Origin: Gnetum montanum
Taxonomy: Eukaryota; Streptophyta; Gnetopsida; Gnetales; Gnetaceae
NCBI GenBank assembly: GCA_015680685.1
Contig: MNCI01004927.1
Location: 219,952 to 283,951 of the forward strand
DNA length: 64,000 nucleotides
Direction of reading: 5' to 3'
Shown: in pieces, positions 1 through 11,021 of the stretch
Layout: the number at the start of each line of letters is the position of its first letter
Numbering within the stretch: the first letter of the stretch is position 1
The notes under the pieces: model-generated
The model's database searches: none
What the model saw: the letters and a program-made list of their open reading frames with translations, nothing else
What the model was told of the DNA's origin: nothing
Position numbers and translations under genes: made by a program

Positions 1-221
1 ACTTCATTAATCACCTACTATGCTTGCTCCTCATTTACGTCATAGGATCGTTTACATAGAGCATTGTCTCCCATGAGCACATATTGCCGAGCATGCTTAC
101 GAATTGCATCTCTCTAGGCAGATGTCAATCCTCTTGGGGGCTCACCATGTTGCAAGTAGGCTTTAATGTTGGCATACCACTCCTGGGTATCCACAGCGCT
201 GACAAAGGCTACGTGTACCAC

Positions 222-587
222 CTAAGTGATAGGCTTTGTACACTTGGTAATCGAGGTTGGCAAACCTGCGAACAAGTGTGGTGGAATATTTAATGCTAGG
301 GTAGCCAAGGTGTCTCCTATGGTGTTTTCGTTGCATGGCACATGTTGCACGTCTGTTGTTGCAAACTGTTTGAGTAGGATTTTCACTAAGTCGCAGTAGG
401 GTTGCAGGTGTGTAGCCTTGTAGACGTAGACCTCGGTGATTTGATTCACAACTAGTTGTGAATCTCCGTGAATCGCCAAGTGTTGTATGCTTAATTCTTG
501 GGCTACTAAGAGACCCCTGAGTAATCCCTCGTACTCTACCACATTGTTTGTACAAGGGAACGTAAAACGATAAGAAAAAGGATGCAT
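222..587 (-). pseudogene. Tat-type second (archaeal-like) RNase H domain, element A
   Basis: The 121-codon minus-strand frame reads like the plant RVT_3 / archaeal-type RNase H: a segment NNVVEYEGLLRGLLVAQEL is followed by IHGDSQLVVNQI, the usual positions of the catalytic Glu and Asp, and a later CNENTIGDTLATLA matches the end of the domain (normally ...N..AD.LA). It follows the ordinary RNase H at 735-1034, as expected in Tat elements, where it would process RNA:DNA hybrids during reverse transcription. The frame is open over this stretch but the flanks are broken. Integrase should follow left of the window. Confidence 0.8.
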
Positions 588-734
588 TTCCCTAGAGGGG
601 AACGTAATGAAAGTAGCTGCATTAACCCCTCACGCGGTTGAGGCACCTTCGAAATGCAAAGTAGCTTCAAGATGCAATGGGATGACATTGACAATGCTAA
701 CATGCTCATCTGGGAATTTGGGATCTATGATCAC

Positions 735-1034
735 CTAGTCGTCGATAGTTGAGGTCGTAAGTTGCATTGCTATGGCTTGACCTTTCGTCGACGATTGGCT
801 CACATAATGAAAATTGAATTGCACTGTTATTGCTTTCCACTGGACTATCCTACTGCTTTCATATAAATTATTTATGATAGCCCAGAGTATGTTGCTCTTG
901 AAAATAATGTTAATCTTGCTACGAAATAGGTAGTGTCTCCACTTCTTCAATGCAAACACTAAAGCAAGGCAGTTTCTCTCCATCTCATTGTATTTCGCTT
1001 CATACGCTATTAGTGCATGACTTAGGTAGTACAC
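735..1034 (-). pseudogene. RNase H domain of element A polyprotein
   Basis: The minus-strand frame starts YYLSHALIAYEAKYNEMERN and continues LALVFALKKWRHYL, the conserved RNase H block that follows reverse transcriptase in Ty3/gypsy polyproteins (usual form S..L...E..Y...E.E.LA.V.A..K.R.YL). It lies between the RT thumb/connection region (1194-1466) and the second RNase H (222-587). The N-terminal part of the domain, with the first catalytic Asp, falls at about 1035-1190 in broken frame. A decayed fragment, not a functional enzyme. Confidence 0.8.
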
Positions 1035-1193
1035 TAGTATCTCAGAACCATCATCCCTTTTCTAACATAACAATGCCACGATAGACGTGTCCGAGGTGGG
1101 AAGGTAGATGAATAAAGGCTTATCCCTCTATGGTGGGTAAATAGTTGGGAGGTGCAAAAGGTCTTTCATTAGATCATCAAAGGCTTGTTGGCA

Positions 1194-2300
1194 CTATGGT
1201 GTCCATTCGAAGTTAACCCCTTTCTTCAGTAGATGTTGCATGGGGTGTAACTTATCAGTTAATTTTACTATAAACCTTCTGATGAACTGTACTCTACCTT
1301 GTAACCCATGTAATTCCTTAAGATTTGTAGATGGCGGTAGGTTAACGATGGCCTTGACTTTGTCAAGGTCCACTCGTATTCCAGCCTTCGATACTACAAA
1401 CCCTAACATGCGTCTGGTTCTCACCCTAAAGACACACTTTTTAGGATTGAGGCGTAAATCGTGCATCTAGCAACGTTTGAGAACTACGCTAAATTGTTGG
1501 GATGATCAGTGACTTCCTTAGATTTTATCACTATGTCATCCACATAATCATTCAGCGTTTCTAAGATGTAGTTGCTAAAGATGTAAGTCATGGCTTTCTG
1601 GTAGGTTGCTCTAGCGTTCTTGAGCCCAAAAGGCATCATAGTGTAACAAAAGGTACCCCATGGGGTCATTAAGGTTGTTGTTAACTAATGCTTTGGGTTG
1701 ATGCGAATCTGGTTGTAGCCAGAGAAACCATCCATAAAGGATAAAAGNAATGCTTTAGGTTGATGCGAATCTGGTTGTAGCCAGAGAAACCATCCATAAA
1801 GGATAAAAGAGCATGACCAGCCGTAGTGTCAATGAGTTGATTAATACTCGAAAGTGGAAAATCATCTTTGATTATTGCCTTGTTCAAATCTCAGAAGTCT
1901 ATACAGATTCGTATTCCTCCTATTTTCTTAGAAACTACAATGATGTTAAACACCCATTCTGAGTAATCAACTGCCCGGATGAAACCAGCCTGATATAGCT
2001 TGGTGATTTCATCCTGTACAGCCAGTGTAATATCTGGTTTAACCTTGCAAGCTTTCTACTTAACCGCTTTCATGCGCAGGTCTAAGATGATGTTGTGCTG
2101 TATCAACCTCGGATCTAAACCTAGCATGTCGCTATATGACCATGCAAAGACTTCAATGTTATCTTGTAGAATTTTGGCTACATCTTTGTGCATTTGCAAA
2201 TCTAGGAGGGAACTAAGTTTCAACATTTTTATCTCCCTTGGATATGGTCACAGGCATTTCGATGAGAGGGTCCTCAGTTACATCCCCGACCTATAAACCT
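1194..2300 (-). pseudogene. Reverse transcriptase domain of element A, broken
   Basis: Minus-strand frames together give a Ty3/gypsy RT. About 2100-2200 reads AWSYSDMLGLDPRLIQHNI, the RT N-terminal signature of Tat elements. 1681-1887 holds FMDGFSGYNQIRI, with the first catalytic Asp region. 1484-1669 holds TPWGTFCYTMMPFGLKNA and the catalytic YVDDIV box. 1194-1466 is the thumb/connection, with NPKKCVF and the usual GF.VS..GI block. Stops and one artificial duplication (1687-1809) break the frame. The sequence upstream at 2240-2460 looks like the normal protease-RT linker, so the pol frame picks up from about 2460 leftwards after the 6 kb interruption. Confidence 0.85.
1687..1809. other. 61-bp direct duplication around a single N (probable assembly join)
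   Basis: Bases 1687-1747 are repeated at 1749-1809 with one difference, separated by a lone n at 1748. The duplicate repeats RT codons around the conserved Asp, including the DGFSGYNQIRI segment. A short exact repeat flanking a placeholder base is typical of contig ends that overlap but were not merged. It should not be read as biological. Confidence 0.75.
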
Positions 2301-2611
2301 AGGGCTTGGACCAGATGCTCAAGCTAGTCTAGGGATGCTTCTAAGGATGCTACAGTGCTAATAGCGAGTGATTCCTAGTCTATTAGCTCTGGGTTCAGTT
2401 GTCTCTCAAGTTTGCCATGTGGACCTGCTAAAGCTAAAGGTGAAGAGAGATCATGATGGATTTCCATTCTCGCTCAACTTGCCAAAATGAGATAAAAGTC
2501 TAGTCAAGAGGTACTTATTTGTAGTAACTGTACATAGTGAAAAATTGCAAAGTAGCAATGAAATGTGAGAAATAGAGATAAATGAAAAGTATGATAGAAA
2601 GCTTAAGATTT

Positions 2612-2941
2612 GCCAGTTTAAGGTTGTGGTGGACCGCTTGGAAGTAAAAATGCAAAACTGCTGGTGTAAAAATGTAAAAGCTGCTAATTTAACGTCCTTG
2701 TGGACTACCAACATGTTAGAGTATTAGTTTAAGGTCATTGTGGACCACCAAAATGCGAAATTTGGAAGGTGTTAGTTTAAGGTCTTTGTGGACCACCTAA
2801 ATGTAAAAATGCAAAGCTGCTAGTATAAAGAATGGAAAACTACTATTGTAAAAATGCAAAACTACTAGTTTAATGTCTTTGCAGACTACTAATAAGTAAA
2901 AAGGTCAAAGCTGCTAGTTTAAGGTCTTTGTGGACTGCTAA
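2612..2941. repeat. Diverged tandem array, left flank of the antisense gene
   Basis: About six diverged copies of a unit built on AGTTTAAGGTCTTTGTGGAC, separated by A-rich stretches containing AAAATGCAAA and CTGCTAG. The spacing is irregular. The array lies between the RT-side end of pol (about 2460) and the TATA box of the plus-strand gene at 3120. Tandem arrays in non-coding parts are a known habit of Tat elements, mostly reported in the 3' UTR. Confidence 0.75.
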
Positions 2942-3119
2942 CGAGATATTTTTTGTGAAGGCAAACGGCTAGTTTGAAGGGTGTCAAGGCTTTTCACTCG
3001 GACCCACCTGTCTTAATGCGAACAGTGCTACTATGTCGTGGTGGGCATGCTACGCTGCACGGAATACTTCGCATTAAACGAGGAGAGAGAATAACAAGTT
3101 TCTGTTTCACCATTACAGC

Positions 3120-3127
3120 TATAAATA
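3120..3127 (+). promoter_or_regulatory. TATA box of the plus-strand gene inside element A
   Basis: TATAAATA stands 139 bases before the first ATG considered (3259) and is followed by an ATG-free leader. One copy of GCTACGCT (3049-3056), the motif that crowds this element's LTR, lies about 65 bases upstream. The LTR itself uses TATAAATA on the minus strand (13069-13076), so the two promoters resemble each other. Function is inferred from position only. Confidence 0.55.
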
Positions 3128-3258
3128 GGGATTAACCCCTGGTAAACTCGTCATTTTCGTCATAACAACGTAGAGCCCACATTTGGAGCGTAGAGCAATT
3201 GTGCCAATAAAGGGCAAAGTGATTCAATGTAGCAACGAAGAAGGAGCTAGCAAGCGAG

Positions 3259-6200
3259 ATGATGGCTCCTAGGAAAAAATGCAAACACCTAGCACTGGTC
3301 AAGGTCGAAGAAGTGAAGGAAACCCTAAGGCGTGTGTCGTAGGCACGTGTCGCGGTGCGAGAGGAGACACCGTTGGCTGCTATGCTTCCTCTATTTTCTT
3401 ATGCCTCTATTATTGTTTCTACTTTCCTTATTTTATTTCTATGATTTTTTTTAGCTATCTGTGTTTTTCTGTCATCGTGTTGTCATTGTTTTGGCCCTTA
3501 CACCGTCGTTGTTGTCGTTTTGGCCACAACGGATGTATAGACGCTACGCTAAGGTTGCAAGCAAGGTTGCCTAGATCACCATCGCTGTGGCTGTCATTAC
3601 CACAGAGGCTTGGACAATCTAAGACACTTGGTATGAAAATAGCATAGCGTATGACCCTCAAAAGGGTTTGGCTATGTGTGTGATGTGACAGCGTAACACA
3701 TGTTCTGTCGCAACATAATGCAAATCGTTGCATCACACATAAGATTTTTTTGAAACTAATGCAACAGATTGAACCCTTCTTTGTTTAAAGCTTTGTTTTT
3801 AGTTTTGTTGTTGCTACGCTAAGCTAGTTCTGCTACGCTATTACCTTCGTGTTTTTTTGCTACGTTATATGCATGAAGAGAATCGTACTATGCTATTTAC
3901 TAAACGCTCATTTTGCTACACTATATTTGAACTTCACTCGAACATGCTGTTAACATTTTCTATTGTGTTGTGTAGGGTGGCGCTAAGGCCAATCTTGATC
4001 GTTCTAGAAATCGTAGGGGTCCTATGTTACGTAAGCGAACTAGTGGCCAATGTTCCTCCGCCCCATGCACATGTGGGACAACAAGCGGTCTGGTTCCAAG
4101 AAGGAGCATAGAACTTTCTGCAATTTCTCCTCCAGCGCTTTAGTGTGATCGTTTGGTCACACTTGGCAGAGGAGGTAGTAGTCATCATAATAGAAACCCT
4201 GTTGCCTAGGGCAAATCGAGGTATTCTGAGATTTTTGACGAATGGAGAAATTAGCAGGGGGCAGGGAAAAGGATCCAATCAACGCCAAAAAAATTTGAAG
4301 CGTTTAGCTTGGATCTGGGAGATGCCCGAGTATAATTGCTACCATCTATACAACACTTTGTTTATTGCACGTCACATGGGAACATGGTTCCCAAACCCAT
4401 CATGAATCATTTACTATGCCGACAGGTGAGTTTTGTAGACATGTTCTGCTACGTTGTGCAATGTTTGCTACACTAGGCAAATGTTAATAGTGTGTTTTTG
4501 TTACTAGGTTTTTCATCAATGAGGACGGGCTTCACGGTGATATGGATGTGTTCGCTTTAGCACAGATGGCGCTGCGGGAGTTTTCTTCCATTGAGAATAT
4601 GCGCGCAGGTGTGATAGGCCAATGCGGGGGTGAGTACAAAACCTACCCAACTTGGTATTCCAAACTCTACGACAGATGCAAGGAGTCTAGTTGGTTAGAT
4701 GAGGGATGGGCACTCTTTAAACCAATCATCGTTGAGGATGTTTTGGTTGATGTTCTGCCATTCCCATCACCATTTAAACCTAGTAAGCTAAATAGTAAGT
4801 TACTGCATCTTCAAGTGTCATTTCTATTTTTTCTACTACTTATTCTTTACCTAACTTATTTTTTGCTTTTTTTATGTTTTTGTGTTTTTGTGCAAACTAC
4901 TATAGGGGCGAAGAAGTTCCAAGAGGTGACAATGATAACCTCTGGGCACCAGGAGGTCAACATCTACTTCAAGTATGAGGAGGTAGATGAGAGCCAACGT
5001 TGGATATGCAGCACGGTCTCAGAATCCTGGATCAAGCACCTTCAAGATGCTGGGCTCATAGATTTGTTCCTGGCCCTAAATCCAAGCATCCCTACCGCTG
5101 AGATGCTTGTCCTAGCGGACTCCTTTTCTAAAAAGGAAAACCATTTCCGCACATGTGTACATGGTGTGCAAGTGGTCCTTGAAATCAATGAACAGCTATT
5201 CGCAGACCTTTTCAATGTCACTGCTAATGGCCTTCTTATAGGGTCAAAGACCAAGAAAGAGGTGAACCGTCACAGGGAGGACATTGAGGAGTGACTAGGA
5301 GTTGCAAAAGGACAAAAGGGAATCCTTATGGAGAAGGTCAAGCTGAGATCCGCCAAAGATGTTTATCCTATATTTCGTGCCTATGCTTTCCCCCAGCTAC
5401 TTTTCCAAGGAAAGATCATTGGGATTGAACAACCTTAGGTGATGCGAGAGGTCATGGAAGAGGGGGCTCACTACAACTGGGCTAGGAATTTGTGTAAGGG
5501 CCTGCAAACTGAAATGGTCGTGCTTCAGAAGAAGCACGAGTTCCATTTCAATGTGCACCATGCCTTTTACATAGCCTTCTTGTGGCATTTTGTGGAGTTT
5601 TTGGTAGTCTGTGAGAATGGAGTCTGGGTTGTGCGAGATCGTAACCATATTTCCAAACCATGGATCTACCAAATCCTTTAGACCACCCGAGCCCAAGATC
5701 CCCCAGAAGCTATTGGGAAGTCATTTTCTATGGCTAGGACAATGTGGGAGAGGTGCCCCCTACTACTACAGGTAGCGTGTTGCAGGGGAAACGTCTCATC
5801 ACTGAGACAGTGGCCACTAAGTTGTGGCGAAAGAGGCCTCATCCAGACGAGGAGCCTCCCCGTATGGTCGAGGAAGGGGGCCATCACTATGATTTAAGCT
5901 ACACAGAACACAGCCTCCCATCAGTAAATGCTCTTCTTTGTGTTTATCTCTTCACTTTTTGATTAAATGCTTGCTACACTAGGTAGCATAGCATAGCGTA
6001 GCATCTACTTTAGCTAACGCGATTTAAGCTATAACATGAATATGTTTTTTTTGCTGCCAGAGGAAGAAGAAGAAGAAGAAGAAGGTGATGAAGAGGTGTT
6101 AGCCCTTAAGATGGGGGCCGCAGATAAAGACGCGGGGGGCCCAGTTATAGAGGAAAGGGCCCCAACCAAGAGGGAAGGAGCTCTTGTCACTAAGGAAGGG

Positions 6201-7897
6201 GCTCTTGTCATCAAGGAAAATCCTCCTACTGATGAGGAGGACATTTTTGGAGATGAAGAGGAGTCTACTATGGATGATGAAGGTGTTGGTGCTTTGAAAG
6301 GAAAGGTGCTAGCAAATAAAGAGGAAGCCTGCCTCGACTGAAAAGGGACTTCTACCAGAGGTCCCTCTACTGAACGTAGTTCAGCATCAGGGGAGCAAAC
6401 GAATGCTAAGGATGCTACCATAGTTTTGAGCCAAAAAGGAGGGGAACTGTAATTAGACCCTATTGAGTTTGATAATATATTCGATGATATGTCAATAGGC
6501 GATCCCCTCATTATCACCCTCGAGGGTTTACTTGGTAGGAGCCCTCACACTGTCGTTTGCATTACTCACAGCTTTATTGCAATCTATCTAGGTCATTACT
6601 GATGCGTTTGGTTGCATGATAGACACCAATGTTAATGCTGCAGGACCTCCTCTGATTCGCCTGGAACCATGGGCCGAGACCCTCGACAAGCTTACATTCA
6701 TGCAAGGGGTCGTCGACGACATGATCGGCCATCTCAGACAGGTCGATCCTGAAGTGGGTAAGTAAAGTAGCTACGTTAGGCTCTTTGAGGTTGCTACGTG
6801 AGACTTCTTGAGTTGCTAACTTTGCTCCACTAGTGTGATTAATGCGCTCTTTGTGTGGTCATAGCCTCTCGACTCAAGTGGAACCCAACACGGGCGTTGA
6901 AAGTCAACGTCCTGCCTACATTCCAACTTGAAGTGGCCGAGGTGCCTCATCGCATATACGACGAGGCTAGCAAATGCGCTTTGCACTTGGCACACTGTTT
7001 GTGGGAGTGCAGGCATGTCAATGAGGAACTGTGAAAATGGGTCCAGAGGACTAAGAAAGAGAACGCTGAACTGAGCGCCGAAGTGGGAGACCTTCGATCT
7101 AGGTATGAGTTTCTCCTGGCTCATGATATCAATGATGGCAATTGGTGCACGGTTGTCATAAATTATGCTAAATACTGGATAGTCGTGCGATGCAACAATG
7201 AGGTCACCCAGGAGATAATAGAACAACGGATGCAGATGGACTTATTGGCTTAGAAGAACCAAGACTGGAAAGACTACAACGTCAAAGTTTATGAGTGGGG
7301 ACAGTCCCAGAAAAACCATAAACATATGTATAAACTAGAACGTGCCACCTATCACAAACTATATCAAGATTCTTCAATAAAGTTATTTACCCATGAAGTA
7401 TTCCTGAACATCATTGGCACTTCTGAAGCTTACAACAAGTTCATGGAGCAGGTAAAGATCACTGAATCTCCTGAATGGGAAGTGGATCTTCTCACAGGTG
7501 AGACTACTACCACCTCCTTTTCTCCAGGACCATCAAGATGGACAGCCGTATAAAAGGAGAAAGCTGTTGCAAACACTGAACTAAGCGGTAGGCATTATGC
7601 AAATATCATGAAGGAGGAGGTCTGGCACCACCTCGTGCTCGGTTTGGATCGCATACCTTTCGAGGCGGACGCAGGGCTATCTCGAGTTAGTCACTTTCTG
7701 CTATGGAAAAGACTTACATTCTATTCTAGCTTTCATGTGTTGCTCTAGCTAACTACATTTTTCTCATGCAGATTCCAGATGAAGATGCAGGGCCCGTAGA
7801 GGGCGGAAATAAAGAGATACAAGAAGGCAGTCCAGAGGAAGGTGATGCAGAAGGCAACGATGTGGGTGAAGACGATGTAAGCGAAAATGACCTATGA
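3259..7897 (+). pseudogene. Unrecognised multi-exon plus-strand gene inside element A (antisense to gag-pol)
   Basis: Proposed exons: 1 from 3259 (end unclear), 2 3976-4425, 3 4524-4794, 4 4906-5923, 5 6061-6534, 6 6644-6757, 7 6865-7685, 8 7772-7897. Introns after exon 2 are 86-137 bases with GT/AG ends; reading phase matches at junctions 2/3, 3/4, 5/6, 6/7 and 7/8. The exon 4/5 junction needs one frameshift near 5735. Exons 2-8 total about 3.3 kb, near 1090 codons. I do not recognise the protein. It has a basic N-terminal part, a long middle with no motif I can name, a Glu run and acidic stretch at the start of exon 5, a probable coiled coil in exon 7 (KKENAELSAEVGDLRSRYEF) and an acidic end. 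In-frame stops in exons 2, 4 and 5 (nine) are TAG, TAA or TGA, each one C-to-T change from CAG, CAA or CGA. Known Tat antisense ORFs (for example in Grande) lie near the 3' LTR, so this position would be new. Confidence 0.6.
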
Positions 7898-7988
7898 CAG
7901 CATGGGTTTTTGATTTTTTTGAATTTTTGCGAAGTTGTTGCAAACATTGTTTAATGGAAAAAATTTTAATGAAGGAAGCAAATTTTGA

Positions 7989-7994
7989 AATAAA
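7989..7994 (+). terminator. Candidate poly(A) signal of the plus-strand gene
   Basis: AATAAA stands 92 bases after the in-frame stop of exon 8 (7895-7897) in T-rich DNA, and before the right-hand tandem array. With the TATA box at 3120 it would close a transcription unit of about 4.9 kb. Confidence 0.4.
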
Positions 7995-8064
7995 ATTGGT
8001 CTTATGCTAGCATATGCATTATCTATGTGATCAATTTTATGTTATGTTTTCACTTTTGATGTTT

Positions 8065-8338
8065 TAGTTTTAGGCCATTTCGGGCCATGGCTAGTTTTGG
8101 GCCATTTCAGGCCCTTGCTAGTTTTAGGCCATTTTGAGCTGTCGAACGATGTAGTTTTAGGCCATTTTGGGTCATAGCTAGTTTTAGGCCATTTCGGGTT
8201 GTCGAACGTGATGTAAACAGAAGAAATATTGCCAGTTTTAGGCCTTAGCAGGCTGTAATATAGTTTTAGGCTGTTTCGAGCCATAGCTAGTTTTAGGCCA
8301 TTTCAGGCCTGCACTAGTTTTAGGCCATTTCGGGCCTT
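8065..8338. repeat. Tandem array of about 27-bp units, right flank of the antisense gene
   Basis: Nine copies of a unit starting AGTTTTAGGCCATTTCGGGC, mostly 27 bases with a few longer ones. Variation is mainly C/T and G/A. It lies between the poly(A) signal of the plus-strand gene and the end of the minus-strand protease region. Together with the array at 2612-2941 it brackets the foreign-looking unit. The two arrays have different unit sequences. Confidence 0.85.
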
Positions 8339-8479
8339 ATCATAAATAAAAAATATGTTAATGATTGAAAAGAGAAAGTGAGTTGATGTAGCTAGCGTAG
8401 ACGGATAGATGCGAGGTGAATAGGCGATAACTATACAATGGATGTTGACAAGGTAGGAAGCAATGGGGCTGCTACGCTA

Positions 8480-9737
8480 TGCATAACTGCTTCCTAACCC
8501 ATTGTGGATTGGACGAGGCGTAAGGTTGAGGCACTTTGCCACGACCTTCGTCTATATCATTGTCCCCTACTTGGAAGGACAACTCAGCCCACGCATTTTC
8601 ATTTTTTGAATCGGCATGTTGAACCAGTTCTTTTGCTGGACGATTAGTATCTACAAAGACAGGCGCTTCATTCTCAGAGGTTACGACCTTTAAGCCCTAT
8701 TCCATATCTACGTTATTGATATCTTGTGTTGCTATCTCATTGCCATGGATTACCACCTCTCTACCTGCATAGGGTAGATGGATCTCCTGATGAATGGGAG
8801 AAGAGATAGCCCTAAGTTGCGCTAACCGTGACCTCTCCAAGATCAGGTTAAACCCAAGCATCTCTTCAACCATGATGAATGTTGCATTTGTGGGGAACTA
8901 GTCCCTTGCCACGAAGTCAATGTGGACCATGCCTTTCACCACAACCCATGCCCCATTGAACAACTTTAAGCATGAAATTGTTGTGGGTCTAATCTGGTCA
9001 ACCAAACCCAGCTTATCCACAATAGGGAAAGGGATGACATTTGTGGCAACTCCATCATCAACGTGTACCCTTCGGATCTTATGTTGGCCGACCCGAATTA
9101 TGATGAAAAGAGGTGATGTAGTCACCTGACCCTTTTCAAGGTCTTCCCTAATGGAATCATCACAAAAAGTCAGTTGGGATGGCTTTGGTTCTGCAGGCGT
9201 AGAAGGAAGCATGAATGAATGGACCACCTTCTCTTTTGTTGGCATATTCTCGTCAACTGGAATTGCCGTTAACATGCGGGCCAAAGCCTCACGGTGTGGA
9301 GTAGATGTCATGATCAGGTCGTATAGGCTTAGCATAGTATTTTTCTGTTTCAAAGCTTGCTTGACCTAGGTGAGGGTGCTCAAAAGGTCCTAGCCACTTT
9401 CTGGTTTACTACCTTTCTCCTCTTCTCTTCGTCCTAGAAGACAAATTTCCCAAGGAGGGACAGTTTCAGGTTTGGGTTCAAACTCTCTTAGGCAAGGTGG
9501 CAAAGAATGTGCACACATAGAAATGTTATCCTTCGATGATGAGGGCGTAGATGCAAAGGGTGAGGGCATAATCTTGGAAGTACTTGGGATGGTACTCTCC
9601 TTTGATGTCTCACCTATGAAGCGCACTTCTCGTTTTCTAGAATGAGAAGGTTGTGAAGCTACCTTATATGGGGCGAGGGCTATTAAATGGCTTGGCCCCT
9701 TGATAACGAATGGAGCTAATGGTGTTAGTGTACACAA
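8480..9737 (-). pseudogene. Aspartic protease region of element A, with gag-protease linker
   Basis: The minus-strand frame at 8898-9353 contains HKIRRVHVDDGVATNVIP, the Tat form of the retropepsin active-site block (D-x-G followed by A.NV.P), then KLGL and the ...F.GA..V.KG.V.. strand typical of this protease. The frame continues through one stop (in FVARD*FPT) to about 8480 with FIMVEEMLGFNLILERSRL and a late VVIHGNE block. 9390-9737 is a Pro/Ser-rich linker without a known domain. The active-site residue after Asp is Asp rather than Ser or Thr; Tat proteases often differ here. Protease would mature Gag-Pol. RT does not follow directly: 6 kb of other sequence intervenes. Confidence 0.7.
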
Positions 9738-10049
9738 TGGTGCAATTTTTTTTGCAGATGGTGCAAGGGCAGATGCCCGGGGAACAGGTGATGTAGGGGC
9801 ATATGACTGGGGAGAGACTCTTAAGACAAATAGCTGCTACGAAGTTAGATTAGCCATTGGTGGTACTAGTATGCTACGCTGAGGCACACGAACCACAAAT
9901 GGTTGCTAGGGTGGTCTAGGATTACTATTAACGCCGATGGTGTTGATAATGTAACCGAAATTGTTGGCATTAAGAGGATTTGTGTAAATGTGCAGGGATT
10001 GATTCTCGGGATGTATTGGGTTGCTTTCGTCTAGCACCAGTTTCCCCTA

Positions 10050-11021
10050 ATCAATAATCCTTTAACACCATACAATAATCTATATCGTGACCACACTATT
10101 GATGGTAGTCACAGAACTGCTCCATCCTAAAATCATTAGGAACTGGGGGCTCATTGGGCAAGGCCAAACTGGGGTTCCTAAGGAGTTCACAATACCGTTG
10201 ATGTTTCTTGGCTCCCTCCTCCAACATCCGCTTGTTTTGGATGTACCCTACCACCAGTAATTGCTTTAGAAGATCTAAAGGTTTGACGGGCAGCGGGGTA
10301 TACTTTGAGCGATCTTTATGTTCCAAGTTCGGTTTAGGTGGTGCATCTGCTTCAGGTGCGGATGTGGAAGGTTCAGGTGCATTGCCTTGTTTGGGCATGG
10401 GGTTAGTTGCAGGTGCGGCCAATTTTTTATTGTTCTTGTTACTATTGTTGGGTTTGGCTTCATTGGCCACATCGGCCATTGTGGCCGTTGCAGCTTTACC
10501 CTTGTCCTTGTCCTTCTTCTTGAAGGTGTTCTTGTATGTAACGTAGGCCAGGTCTTGCTTGCCTTAGCCGCATCCTGTATGCTCTTAGTCTAGGTGAAAG
10601 CCTGACTGAGAGTGCACAAAGCGAGATAATACAACTTAGACTTGATAAAGTCATCACTGCACCCTTAAAGATGGCCAACACGTGGGCCTCCGTGATGGGC
10701 TCGTGGATTTCGTTAAGGGTCACACTCCAGCGTTGGATGAACTTCTGGACTGGTTCCAGTAAATCTTGTTTTATGCTCATCAACTGATTTAGCGTGACCT
10801 CTGGTCTCAAGTTGTACTTGAAACGTGTCACGAATTGAGTCAAAATCTCCTCTAGGGTTGAGATGGAGAAGCGTGGAAGTGCACAGTACCAATCTAGGAC
10901 TTTTCCAGTCACAGACATGGCAAAGACACAAATGATCGTATGCGGCCATTATTGTAGAAGAAGGGACTCAGACCTAAATGTAACAAGATGTGTGTTAGCA
11001 TCTCCCTCCCCGTTGTATTTC
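10050..11021 (-). pseudogene. Gag of element A: capsid region and zinc knuckle
   Basis: Minus-strand 10496-10918 carries the retrotransposon gag core: TGKVLDWYCALPRFSISTLE, then QFVTRF and a LMSIKQ...V..FIQRW block, as in PF03732-type Gag. 10096-10479 is a Pro/Asn/Lys-rich stretch ending FRMEQFCDYHQ and continuing CGHDIDYC, a C-x2-H-x4-H-x4-C knuckle of the form seen in Tat Gag, followed by a LK.Y block. A frame change separates the two parts. An assembly gap (11022-11188) cuts the N-terminal side. Confidence 0.75.

Noticed and set aside
2612-2941. CRISPR-like array
   Set aside because: Units and spacing are irregular, the units diverge, and the DNA is plant nuclear; it is a decayed tandem repeat.
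6029-6517. 162-codon Ser-rich minus-strand frame
   Set aside because: Reverse of the Glu/Asp-rich exon 5 of the plus-strand gene (GAA/GAG read backwards gives Ser/Phe codons).
2450-8500. The 6 kb block as a DNA transposon insertion
   Set aside because: No terminal inverted repeats, target-site duplication or transposase motif found at or inside its edges; kept open as an intron-like insert instead.
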